From positions 437,358 through 501,357 of the forward strand of contig NW_005178652.1 of NCBI RefSeq assembly GCF_000350225.1: a stretch of 64,000 bases of DNA, read 5' to 3'. The position numbers were made by a program, and so were the translations under genes. Under the pieces are notes generated by a model, which worked only from the letters and a program-made list of their open reading frames with translations, was not told the origin of the DNA and did no database searches. This document shows positions 31,506 through 43,197 of this stretch, one piece after another. This stretch comes from Chondrus crispus. Lineage: Eukaryota > Rhodophyta > Florideophyceae > Gigartinales > Gigartinaceae. Numbering within the stretch: position 1 is the stretch's first letter; every line of letters starts with the position of its first letter.

Positions 31506-33385
31506 AGTACATCTGAGGTGAACAGAGTTAAGGGTGGGGGTTTAGTTCAGCTCTTTATTACAGGGCGTATTCTCTATAGTGCGTACTTTATTAATACATT
31601 TACGTTAACTGTGCGTTTTTCAGCCCAATCCACGGATTCTGGGACGTGTACAAGTGTACGCTGGGCATACTAGCAATGAGACGGAAGAGAGACCTGCAAA
31701 CCATGAATTTAACGCACAAGACAGCGGTGCCAAAGGCAGTCGAGGGCTTATGCCGTGCTAAGCGTACCCTTTATGAATTCAATCACGACGAGACCAAAGG
31801 GAGCGGCCCTTTTGAAACAAATTGGAAGAATTTAGTGGAAAATACCATTTCGTTCGTCCCCATTTACGGTTTTTCCCTCTTTGGAACAAATAAAGAACCC
31901 TCAGCCACATATCTTAAAAGCGACACCATGTGAAACTTCAACGCAAAATAGAAAATAAACCTATCACGCGGCCAGAACAAGTATTTTTTGTCCGTGTACA
32001 CACGATTTTTATATGCGGGTGAAGACTCATCCCGGGGGCTAGCGAGCGTCCTGACAGTGTAATGACAGTATGCCGAGCGTCGCCGTCCGTCTCATAAGCC
32101 CCTTCTTCCAGACCACCATCAACGATCTGGGGCATGTCTATTGCTCTTTCCCGCCCAGCCCCGTTCCGCCCTGTATCCCTCGCTACTCTTCTCTACATGT
32201 TTATTGCTCTTTATTGTTTTCTCTTTCTGTTTCTTTGTTCTAGAGTTACATTTCACGTACTTCTACACATACACTAGCGTACAGTACCCGACTAGCAGGT
32301 ATCTTTGGGCTTAAGTAAAATCAGACACAGAACTCGTCTTCTGCCAAAACGTTTGTAATGGTCATGGTATCATTTTGGACCTCTTTATTGGACATGATTT
32401 GAAACAAAAAATTGATGTCACGTCACTCAGGTCACACCACCATCTCGCAACTCAATGTTGATGAGGAAGACGTCTCGCTTGAACTTTCTCCTTCTCAATA
32501 AGCTGCCGTTCCTTTAGGGTTTTCTTTCCAACCATTAAAGCTTCGGTAGTCATCCTCGCTAGCTTTGCCTGCCTACACATACATTCGTCATTAATTTTTT
32601 AGCGTAGTTGAATAGCCGCAAGACGACGCCTCAATACTTTCTGCTCTGCTTCATTCATCCCGATTTCATGCCTTCTCTTCCGGCGGTTGGTACCGCTCGT
32701 CATGTTGAGATGGTGGAGGAAAGGTTTGGAAAGTCTCGTAACTCGTTCGGCATAAAGGACAATGCCATTGAATTGTGAAATGAGGTCCTCAGAGCGATAC
32801 GATGGAGAGGCCTCGGCACTGTTTGATGTCAATTAGGCTGGCGTGTTTGTTAAAAAGCCCTCCAAGCTCACAGTTGGGTGCTCTGAATCCATTTATTTAA
32901 TTTGTTTTTATATCGAACAATCACATTTCGCCACATTTGCAGTTTAAAGTGACAGCGCAAAGGCGATGAAGTCCATACTCTTGTAAAATTATTATAATTC
33001 GGAAACCCCCCTTGTTGCCACATTAGAAACCTGCTTCACAATTTCCGCCCCCTCTTTACTGTAGATATGGAAACCGCCAGACGCCGTTTGTAGAGCATTT
33101 CAAGTCTTATTACAGTTTGTGAGCTTTGCTGTTAGTTCTTTCTTTAGTGCGAGACGTCAACAATGCGTTTTGGGGGGTCTGGCGCGGAGGTGCACTAGTG
33201 AGGGGGTCCAATGGAGACCAGACTGGTGTACTGGTTCACCAAAAGATCAACCGACAAAGATTTTACAAGTGGCAGTCATTGATTGTACGCTTTAAATATA
33301 ACAGCGTGCGCGTTGGGAATGGCCTCAACGTCCGTATAGGTTCTGAATGGAACTACACTCCCCCCACACGCGTGGGTAGCGTGTC
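31506..33385. other. Spacer between the two copia elements
   Basis: The only frames of note are 31646-31933 plus (95 aa) and 32599-32832 minus (77 aa, basic near its C-terminus). Neither resembles a known protein and I do not call them genes. The remainder is AT-richer and without repeats that I can see. Confidence 0.4.
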
Positions 33386-36300
33386 TCAGATGTCCTGTCC
33401 CGCTATGTACTCCTTGTGTGCGCGATAGAGGGTCGTTTTGAGGGGGGTGAGGATGTCGGCGTATTGGCTTGATGACGGTATCCTCCATACTTGCCATTTT
33501 CCCTTCTGTACCATATCGTGGAAATAATGATATCTCACATCAACGCATTTTCTCGTTTTCATCGCTCCCATGCTCTTCGCCATTGTCACCGCTGCTGTGT
33601 TGTCCACATACAGCGTGGGCGAGCTGGTGGGGAGTTGTATTTCGGGGACGAGGTTGCGCAGCTAGAGTGTAAATGCCGTTGTTTCGGCAAGGGTGATGTC
33701 CTCCGCCTTGCATGTTCTGAAGGCGACGCCCGGTTGTTGCTTCTCTAGCAATTGGACGGGAGCTCCGTTGACGAGCGTCACCATGCCGGTGATCGATTTC
33801 CGGCTTGTCTCATCGTTTGAATAATCGGCGTCTGAGTATGCATGGATGGTGATATCACGCTGGTTGCTGGCGGGCATGAGAATACCTTCGTCGCGTGTAC
33901 TTTGGAGGTACTGAGCGATTCGTTGCAGCAAATCGCTGCTGCGTTTTTTGTTGGTTTCTTCGGCGCGCATGCGACCGTGGTTGCTGCGAAAGCGATGTCG
34001 GGGCGCGCGCTATCCGCGATGTACCGAATTTCGCCAACCGTTTTGCCGTAGATATTGGCTATATCCGTGCCCCTCTCCTCTTGGTCGGTGAAGGTCCATG
34101 TTTTATGCCGCCGGGGTACGGTGTGGACCGTCGATTGCACCCTGTTTGGGCAAGGAGTGTTACCACGCTGCCGATGTGGGACGGTTGGGAAATGTTTATT
34201 CCCTCAGGGACGTATCGAATATTCCAGTCGAGGTAAATGGTCCGTCGTCCCATTTGTTTCACTGTATATTTTTGCAGAAGGGATTTTGTTGTGGCGATGG
34301 GAAAAAATAGTGCATGCTTATTCCAACGATGAGCGTGCGTTTCGCTTCTGTTTTAGTAAAGAGAGACGTTCCGGACGCATTTGCATGTACCCGTTGCGTT
34401 TGAGGTGCTCGTGTAATTTTAGTACTGCAAATGCTGGCGGCGGCGAGTGTGCCGTACCCATTGCCTTTGAGTTGCCCGTGCGTGGCGGCGTGATTGTAAG
34501 ATCCGTTTAAACATTTGTGGCTGCCATACGAAGTCGTGCTTGATTGCCTCGGGGAGGTTTGCGCCAGAGATGTCCAAATGTTCGACCTCCATGTTGCGTG
34601 ATGCGGCGTTGGCAAAAAGGGTGCGGATGGTGGTTCGGTCGGCCATGTACGTTCCTGTCTTGTCGGTTTCGTAGTGTGTGCCGTTTCATTCTGTGTCTTC
34701 GTATGGAGCATCTTGCCTTTGTGCTTGGTGCCTGCATTATCGCTGTCGGGATAATGTCCTTGCAATTATTGCTGGCCGTCTGTGATTGCCAGTCCATTGT
34801 CTTCATGTCTTCAAGCTGGTCGAGTTCTTTGTAGTGCGCCTTGGCCTATTTTGTGCGTCGGGTTATTTGCGGCCTTGTTTCAGCGTTTTTTGGGGGCGCT
34901 GTAGTGTGTGGATCGTCATTGGTATCTTTGTTGCCCGGGAGAGTTTTTTCTCGGTGTGATATTTGCTCTGTATACTTCTATTGTGCTTGTGCAGGGGTCA
35001 TTCTGTTGGTGGTACGCTCTGAAATCTGATGCTCTCATCTTCGTGAACCGTCGTGATTGGATGTTCTGTACGCAGATGTGTGTTTCGTCAAAAGCGTACA
35101 CGTATATCATGTGAGCAGCTTTACTGTGGTGTTTGGGCATGTTTGCTTTTAGGATGCCGGTATAGCCAAGTTGGGCGAACGAGAGGGTTTTTCAGTTGCG
35201 GTCGCCGTTGGTACGATAGCGTGGGTGGGATGCCTTTAATCCCGTGGTGGTATGTGATGTTGTATTTAAATACAGCATCTTGTAAGGCATCCTAGCAATA
35301 GAATTCGTGAATTAGGCTGTGTGCGAGCGTTACACGCACTTTGTCCATGAGGTTACGGTTGATTCGCTCTGCTAAAGCGATCTCCTGTGGTTTGTAGTGT
35401 GTTGTGGGGTGGTACTTGATTCCTCTTTGCTCAAGCTGTTCCTGGATTTGTTTGACGAGGTATTCTTTCGCGTTGTCCGTAACGGGGAGCCGCGGTTGCT
35501 GTTCTTTGTCGGTTGCAATTTTGTCGATGGCTTGAATGATGGTTTGTGGCACTTGTGCCCTGTTGTATATGAAGACCCATATGTATCGTGTGTGCGTGTC
35601 AACTACGGTGAGGAAGTAGTTGCGATTATGTTTTCAAGTCGGGTGAATGGGTCCGCAGACATCGGACGATTGGCTCTTGCCTTAGTGCGACGTGTGTGCA
35701 GTGCGCCTGTGCGGCCTGGTGGCCGTTTTGCCGTGAATGCATCCTGAACACGTCATGTGTGCGCTGGTGGCAGGCAGTTCTTTCGGGAGTTCAGGGAACA
35801 ATTGGTGGCGTGACATATGTGCTATGGTCTTCGAGTTGGTGTGGTTGAGGCGTTTGTGCCGTTGTGCAATTTGCCGTTCTGCAGCAGTGTGCAATTTGGT
35901 TCGCGAGGGTGTAGCGGGTGTCCTCCGCAGTGTCGACGTTTGGTGTCGCGTAGTGTTGATAGGGATGTGATCACTGCGACGCTGTGGGGTGAGGGAAGTG
36001 TTGACGGTGCGGTCGGGATTTTTCTGCTGTGGGGTTGGCACGTGGTTTGTCGTGTGATGTTTAACGAGAGTGTGTTCGGGCACCTTTGGCTGTCGCTTTG
36101 CGTTGAAGTCGATACTGTCCGGCTTGAAAGTGGGCTGTGAGATGAGGTGATGGTAGTTGTGTCGGTTTGTGGAGTCTGGCCTTGGTTCTTGAGAACGTTA
36201 CGTGTCCGTGCGCGGTGAGGTCGTGCACAGAAAGCCGATTCTATTTGATTTTTGGGACGTGCACTGCCGGTATGAGGACGTTAATCTTCTTCTGCGTGAT

Positions 36301-37493
36301 CGTGATTGCGCTCGTGTGTTATAGGGACGTGATGTTCGGTTGCGGTCGTAGTTAGTTCCGGTGCTGGGTCTCATACGCGCGTGGAGTCAAGCGGTATGTA
36401 TGAGATTCGCGCCGGATTCTTTGATGAAGTTTTGCGTACCGTCGCTCGTGTCGTCGGGGGTTTTCAATTGTTCTTCCATTGCGTGCAAACGTTCGTGCAA
36501 CTAGTTCATGAGGTTTGATGAGTCTTGCTGTGTGTCGCTGTTGGTGTTTGCGGTTTGCGCGCGTGCGAGGGTTTGTCGCTGCTTATATCTACGCACGTAG
36601 CATTGTTCAGTTTCGTGTGTGATGCTGCCGTGTACAGTGCACCATAGACCTTTGTATGCTGCAGGTTTTTGCACGAGGGATTTCCGCTTGGGGCCCTCCT
36701 GTGTTGGGGTCTTGTCATGCTTTTACGCGGTGCTTTCGTGATGGGTTGTGTGTAAATTTGGGTTTGCATTGGCTGGACTCGTTGCAAATGGTTGATGAAT
36801 CTGTCGATGGTCAGAGGTGGGTTGCCGCTCATGATGATGACCAGTTGTCCCATGTCTGGATGAGGTGTGAGGCTCTGTATCATGTATCTTACTGTTGTAC
36901 GTTCCAAATTGATGATCGGGTATTGAGCTACTTGCATTCTGTGTCTGATTTCCCCGTCTTTCTATACGTAGTCTTTAAGATCCTGACATGATTGGTACGT
37001 CGTTCTGCGAGCCTCTGCGTCGAGGAGCCCGTGGTTCTGTGTGGACGAGGTGTACACTGTACTACGTATGATGTGGCATATGGTTTGCGGTTCGTTCCAA
37101 AGGGGAGGGACGGGAGGATCTTGAGGACATCGTTGGTGAGGCTTTTGCATTAGAGCTTACGAGATCATGTCCGCATTTTGTTGGTTCTATGGGTCGTCCG
37201 TGGCGGGCTCTGTTGTTGTGTCCGGCGGTGCATTGAGAGGTTGTGCTGCGGTGATAGTGCGAGCGTAGATCTCAAGAGCGTCGCACCAGTACGTGAGTTT
37301 GCTGGTGGTGAGACGTGGGAGCTGTCTGGGTGCAGATGCTTGCGGACTTGCCATACTGTTGTGTAGTGCGAGGGATTAGAGAGCTGGGACGAAGTTTAGT
37401 GTGTTGCACGGGGTGGTGTTGGTCTCGCGGGTTTGTTGTAGTTGAGATAGGTTGTCTTGTGCTGCAGATCGGTTGCCAGTGGTAGTGTGTGTT

Positions 37494-37503
37494 GCCCATA
37501 ACC
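37494..37503 (-). promoter_or_regulatory. Copia B primer-binding site, half-tRNA-Met type
   Basis: GGTTATGGGC on minus, one base after the LTR end, matches the start of the known Drosophila copia primer site and is complementary to the tRNA-Met anticodon arm. Confidence 0.6.
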
Positions 37504-37504
37504 A

Positions 37505-37583
37505 TGTGCTGCCAAGACTGGTCCGATGCCTGCGACCACGGATCGTGGCGGAGGCGACGGCGGTCTTATTTCCTATTCAGTAA
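37505..37583 (-). repeat. Copia B 5' LTR (79 bp shared block)
   Basis: It is the same 79-bp block as 3774-3852, with four differences. One end is fixed by the primer site; the other by where similarity with 3774-3852 stops. Confidence 0.6.
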
Positions 37584-37639
37584 ATGATACTTTATTGGCA
37601 TTTCCTCATCTGTAGCTAAGTCTTATCTGGATGGAACCA

Positions 37640-39980
37640 CATTTATTCAATGTCTTTTTGAGCTATTGCTATCTCAGAGAACGTCCAGGTGTCAGGCTTG
37701 GACTGGATAGTGCGTTTCTGTGCTGTGAGAAGACATACGAGCGAGGATATCGATTGCTACAGAGGACCCTAATGCGTAACTCGCGCGTTGTCGGAGACTC
37801 ATCTTCACGGTTCAATACGAACAGTGCCTGCGGGGAGATTTTTTTCGGGCTCGAGATTCCGTGATGGTCTTCGTGCTGTCGGAGCATGCGCCCAAAGCGA
37901 CCAAGGTAATAAGGGCAAAGTGCCTGTCCACAGCGGGGATGGGAGCGTCACTTGACAGGTGCATGTCATTGCGAAAGGTGCGGTGTATGGCCTTCCTTTT
38001 TGAAATATCCCCGGCTTCAGCGGCGACTGCAGGTTGCTGTGCGGATTGACAGATTACATTGGAAACGTAAGGGCTGCGTACGGTCACATCGTATGCCGTG
38101 GACTTATCAGGAAGATTTACAGGAGGAAGAGATCCGGGTTGGATGAGTATATCGGCGGGACGGAGATCCAGGTTGGATGAGTACATCGGCGGGACGGACG
38201 GTGTTCCGTATTTGGAATGAGAAAAGTAACTTCAAGGGTGCATGCGTAGCCAACAGCACGGAAGGCGTAGTTAGCGAGTTCGTGGCGAAGTGTATTGTGC
38301 AGGTGGGTGATGCCAAATCCATTTCGACAGTGAGTGGCATCGTCACCTCGCTAGTCCATGACCTTGCTGCAGTAAGAGCAACGCAGTGGGGTAATCGAAT
38401 CAGGGTAGAATGGGATATCTAGATGTCGGCGGGGCGTAATGGGCCGCGTACTGCATCCCAGTACGTGAGTAACGAGGGAGGGGTCTGTTATGAGGAATGA
38501 ATAGGCGCCAGGTGATAACAGGGAGTGATATCATAATCTTTTCGAACCGACATGCTACAGTGGTCCATTGGGTTTGGGTGGGCTATCCAAGAGTTTTGTT
38601 CCCAGAAACGTCGCGAAGCTGCAGCATGAGTGACCTGAAATAAAAAATGGTGAGTTCCTTCAGGTCCATTTGCGAGTGCTGTAGGTTCGTATTAACCAAG
38701 GTCATAGTTTTCGCAACAAGGGCACAGTATGGAATAAGCGGGGGTTTGTCAACGGGAGGTGGCTCTGGTATGAGTGTGCGGAGTTACCGATGGGCCGAAC
38801 TGGGGTAGCGAGAGAGATAGAGGTCGTCGTGGCCTTGTAGGCTGAAAGATGTCTACGTGAGAGGCAGGAGGCATATGAGGCGTTTACCAGCGGCTGCATG
38901 GCTACAAACCCCTGGCCGGTAAAGCAGAAAGGGAGGCTTTTTTGGTTGTTTTCCGATGGAGAAAGAGGAACATTGTTCATTTTTGAATGGGATCGGAGAT
39001 GAGTTTCGTCAAATGTCTTGGCAAAGGGCATTGAAAAACGTGGCGGTATCAGTCGGAATAGGTGTTGTACTCGTCAAGCAGAGGCAAACAGGCACACATG
39101 CCTTGTAAGTGAAATTTGATTCGTGCTTCAGGAAGTTCTTGAAGTAGATTGAGTGTGCCGTTCCAATAATGCAATTTCTTGCCGATATGGCCTTTGCTGT
39201 AGTTTGAGGTTCATATCGGTGTTCCTAGGATTTCAATTCCTGCGGCCGAGATCTGTTCTCGCAGAAGGCGAGAAGAAAGCGCTGTGATAGTGGTAGCCTC
39301 ATTTGACGTCATGTATGCTCGCGTGTTGGTCAGGTTAATGTAATATTGATTGCGGGTCCGTTTGCGTGAAGAATGCGGATAACTTTAATTATTTCTGCTA
39401 CGGGTCCGGCAAGGGAGATGTCATCATCGTAGGTGAGTGTAAGCAGAAGGTTGCATTTCTGAACTAGCTCGCGCAGGAGCTTTTGCATTGCCAGAGAAAA
39501 GAGAAACATGCTCGGCGGGTCTCCATGTTGTGCCCAGTCCCGACTGAGAATGAGCTGAGGCGGAGAGGAACGTATGATGAGTGGAGGTGACGTGATGGCG
39601 TATATTAAATTGCAGAACCGAGCACGAGTTGGCGCACGCTCAGGGAGGGTGTTCAGAAAGCGCTGTCGCAAGCATCTGTTGAAGGCGTGGCTGGCGTCTA
39701 TCGAGACTACGACGAAGTCTTTGTGGTGAACTTTATCGAGAGTGTCTGGGTCAAGGGCCGAGAGCGCGGCGTGCGTGATGGGGTCGTTCAGGTTGGCCAG
39801 CGGGGCATTTTTGAGTGAGCGCATGGCAACCGTACTGTGCTTCTGGTTCCAAGCGTATCGCGCGCCCAAGTCGTTAGGCAGCTCAAGTTTTATGCGATAT
39901 TGGATTGGGATGGCGGAGGTGCCAAAAGGTGACGTGCGTGGTGGTCTTCGAGCGCCTTTCGCCAAAGGGCAGGCCATTCG
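37640..39980 (-). pseudogene. Non-LTR retroelement RT with C-terminal RPADV-type domain
   Basis: On minus, 39977-39330 encodes an RT palm: motif A VSIDASHAFN, motif B QHGDPPSMFLFSLAMQ, motif C TYDDDISL, continuing in another frame (EQISAAGIEILGTPI near 39230). Further downstream, 38350-37812 encodes an HNTLRHELANYAFRAVGYA-like stretch and RPADILIQPGS, then YDVTVRSPYVSNV. This region follows RT in a group of non-LTR-like elements and recalls a PD-(D/E)XK-type fold, with D in RPAD and DVT. Frames change several times, once at a 34-bp tandem duplication. RT of this kind copies element RNA at a nicked target. Confidence 0.65.
38131..38198. repeat. 34-bp tandem duplication inside the retroelement
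   Basis: Units 38131-38164 and 38165-38198 are nearly identical (GATCC.GGTTGGATGAGTA). The length is not a multiple of three, so it repeats the RPAD motif in a second frame and breaks the ORF. Confidence 0.85.
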
Positions 39981-42068
39981 GATTCAGAGCTGGCCCAACG
40001 AAGGCGCTGAGATAAGGCTCGCATTTGAGCCGATTGGGTTCGCCCAATCCGGTCTCCTCGAAACGAACGTCTGCGTACGGCAGTAGGAAAGAGGTGTATT
40101 TGCAGGAAGGTGGCGTGCATCTCTGTGGGGGGAGTCGGGCAGATGCCTTGCCGATGAGACGGATAAGGACCGGCACAGTTGCGTAGAGGCAGGGGCCCGG
40201 GACAGAGTTGAAGAGATCGGACTGACGGAAGGGGGAATGAAGAAGGCCGTCCACGGAAGGGAGGGAGTCTGTGGGGGTGGGGTTCGGGCAAAAGGGCGCG
40301 GTTGATGCAGTACGGGGAGTGGAGGGGGCGGCTGTGGGAAAGGAGATAGATGTTCTACTCATTAGACATGGGGAGGAGGAATGGAGGCATGGGATTTAGT
40401 CGATGAGTCTAGGGGGTGGGGCATAGGAGTGTCCAGCGGAATTTCGTCCTCAGAGTGGACTGAGCGGAGTGTTAGGAACGTAGGTGTTATCGGGGTATCA
40501 TTGGGTGATTTGGTGGAGAGCTGCGAAGGAGAGGAGGGTGGGGACGGGGTTTCAGGACGGCAGAGGCGTTTGACAGGGAGTGAGATTGCGATGGTGAAGT
40601 TGGGCTGGACCTTGAGGGCGGGAGGCGAGGAGATGTGTGAAAGTATGATTGGTCAGGCGATGCAGCATGTGTCTGGGCGGCAGCAGGAGAATGACGTTTC
40701 TGCGCCTGCTGGCGAACGGGACTTAGCATGTTGGAGGGGGAAGTAGCGGCGGTGACCTTCATTGTGATCTCAGAGGCGACACGGTGGCGCGTGGCGTTCT
40801 GGGGAGCCGAAGCAACTCATGGGAGCTTCGGTGCGAGTGTTTCGGGAAGCACTGCGTCAGCAAAGGCGGAGAAATTATTAACGTTCGTGCTCGTGGCACG
40901 AGCATCAGGGCGCGGAATATCAGAGTATTGAACATGAGAGCGTGGGCTTGGAAATCGTTGTGTGATAGACAGGGCGGAAGGCCTGAGAGTCATGGATAGG
41001 GCGTTGCGGATTAGCATGGTAGCGGCGGTAGGGGTGCGTTTGTTGTGGAGACGCCTGACTTCACGGCTGAGGTGGCAGGCGACACCGACAGCAGCAGAAG
41101 AGTCAAGTGTGCATATGATGGCCGCAATGGGAGCATGATTGGTGACGAGGTGTTCATAGACCAACTTAGCATGGGCGATGATGCCCGCAATTTAGAGGTG
41201 GCATCTGCAAGAAAATATGGTTACGTCCATTTGGCGACGCCTGAAAATAGGAGGTGTGGTGAGAGCATGACAGCTGCCAACAGCGCGACGCGTAGGAGCG
41301 CGTATTGTGTCTCGTCGATGAACGGGAAAGCAGATGACTGGGAAGCAGTGACAAACCCGTACGCGGTAACTGCGGCGGGCCGGGCGATGGGCTCTCCAAT
41401 GCGGGGTTCTAGACGAATTAGATTGCCCACAGTGCCGGTGAGAGATCGGGCTTCTGCGAGTGTGTCTGAGGAGACTGTCGACAGAGCAGCGAGTGCTGGA
41501 CGGGCGGCTGCAATAGTGAGAACATGATATGCAGGTCGTGCCTGTACACGGGGCAATTTTAGCCGGCCAGGTGCCACAGACGGGAATGGAGTGGAAGGTG
41601 CTTGGATTTCAGTGAGATTGGAGGTAGCTCGACGCACGTATGCTTTGTGTGGTTATTGAAGAGGGTGGAGCGGGCAGGGGCACAGGGATTAACAGCCGCT
41701 ACGGTCGCGCAGGCGCGTGTGAGCGGGAGCATATGGTTTTCAAGAGGGCTGACTTCTCCTGGGGCGACATGAGCGGCTGGGTAGCGCGAGGTGGCCAGAC
41801 CGTTTTCGCGCCCGAATTTTCGACGCGGCCTTCGCTCGAGTTGTTGGCGCGGAGCGTGCTGGACGCCGGTAGTGCCACAGGCGGTACGCACGGCGTCGGA
41901 GTCGAGCTCATCATCTTATATTGGGTGTGTATTGTGTTTCTGTTTGTTCGAGCTTCTTCCTCCCGGTCGTAGCTTGGTTTACGCTGCCGCTCCAGTACTG
42001 AAACCCGGGAGTATTTAAATTATGTTTGTAAAATATTAGTGTTTTAGCCGTACTGCACGAAGGCTAAT
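39981..42068 (-). other. Probable 5' part of the non-LTR retroelement, unrecognised
   Basis: Minus-strand frames at 41891-41559, 41637-41221, 41164-40817 and 40362-39883 are Pro/Ala/Ser-rich with no motif that I can assign. They lie upstream of the RT in the same direction and are probably its decayed N-terminal region. The stretch ends at the chromovirus LTR at 42069. Confidence 0.35.
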
Positions 42069-43033
42069 TGTAGTGCAATAAGGGGTTTCACAAGGGGTTG
42101 ATGGGAAAAGAAACTAAGTCGGAATGTGAATACTGTAGTCCGAGGTTGGTGGACACACGTGTGAATATTTGCACAGTTTTTATTTTAATTATTAATTTTG
42201 TTTAGTTAATTAGTGAGCATTAATTTGCCTGACATTAGATTAGATTCAGGATCTAGCGCCGCGAGCTACTGTAGTGGCTCCGGCGGGGCGATCTATATAC
42301 TTTAGCCCACTGGCCACCAAGTCAGTAAAGGTAACCCGAGTTGCCGGAGTTGAATGTCGCCTTGGTCGAAGTCCGTCTCTACCAAGACGCTCCCTTTTAC
42401 CTAAGCCTACGGCGTCCTTCAGCGCTCGGGGGTCCCCTTTTTTTCCTTTATTTCCCTATCCTAATTTCCCTTAATCTTGAGTTGGTCCCACCTTGTAGGA
42501 TTGCGATCCGCAACGTGACGTCATTAGCCGTCGGGCTTCTGTATTGGTGCCACAGTGGTGCTTTTCTCAGAGTTGGTTCCATCGGAATCTGGTTGCGACC
42601 GATCCGGTGTTGGTACTTTGCCATCGGGCAGTACGACGGCGTAGCGCTGCTACGTTTTCTTCTTTCCCGACGGGCTACGTTGCGACGTCCCCATCGAAGA
42701 CCATATCAAGAGTCTAACGTATCAAGGCGCTCCACGAGCATTGGATTTACGACCCATCGGGTTCGGTCTGCCTAGACACCCCGCACTCGTCGAGCATTTG
42801 CCTTTTCAAGTCTTTACCACAACTATAATCCCGGACCGGGCTTTTCTTCCTTTGCCCCCCCTTTTCGGGATTCGAGCTACCGCGGGCCGCAAGCCAGCAT
42901 AAAGGGAAAGGGAGCTACGAACACTCCGTGGTATTGCCCCGCCGGCTGCTTTGGTTGTTTCGTTTGTTTGTTTGTTTTCGGGCCGTGAGGGTCTTCGACC
43001 TTGTCCACTGCCAACCAGGCGCATTGCACCACA
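42069..43033 (+). repeat. Chromovirus 2 5' LTR (965 bp)
   Basis: It starts TGTAGTGCAATAAGG and ends CACCACA. It shares with the other LTRs the block GTTGCCGGAGTTGAATGTCG and the downstream AAGTCCGTCTCTACC, but only in diverged form elsewhere. Its left end resembles the solo LTR at 10752-11795 more closely than chromovirus 1. Confidence 0.85.
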
Positions 43034-43197
43034 AAGGTGGTGTCCAGACCTAGAATTAGCGTACAATAATTCCGACATAGGGATAGCCCCACAATATTGG
43101 TCTCCCTGCACGTCTGGAAAGTACGATCTGAAAGGTAGAGTTCATAATTTCAAGTCTAGGAAATTATTCGAAGGGTTGCGTTTATTGAGAACGGGCC

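Larger units (their letters stand above)
33386..37583 (-). mobile_element. Ty1/copia element B, decayed
   Basis: On minus from 37.58 kb downward: a short LTR (37505-37583), a primer site (37494-37503), a gag-like region (37500-36500), gag-pre-integrase (HKRLNHTNSKTIAHM near 35850), integrase (TDNAKEYLVKQ and ALAERINRNLMDKV near 35400), RT (DRTTIRTLFANAASRNMEVEHLDISGA near 34600) and RNase H (AYSDADYSND near 33830; DILTPLKTTLYRAH near 33420). Numerous stops and frameshifts interrupt it, and I find no matching left LTR, so the 3' end is lost or unrecognisable. Its proteins differ from copia A, so it is a separate family. Confidence 0.8.

Noticed and set aside
39742..40086. 114-codon plus-strand ORF
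   Set aside because: It is opposite the non-LTR RT region, whose motifs are on minus.
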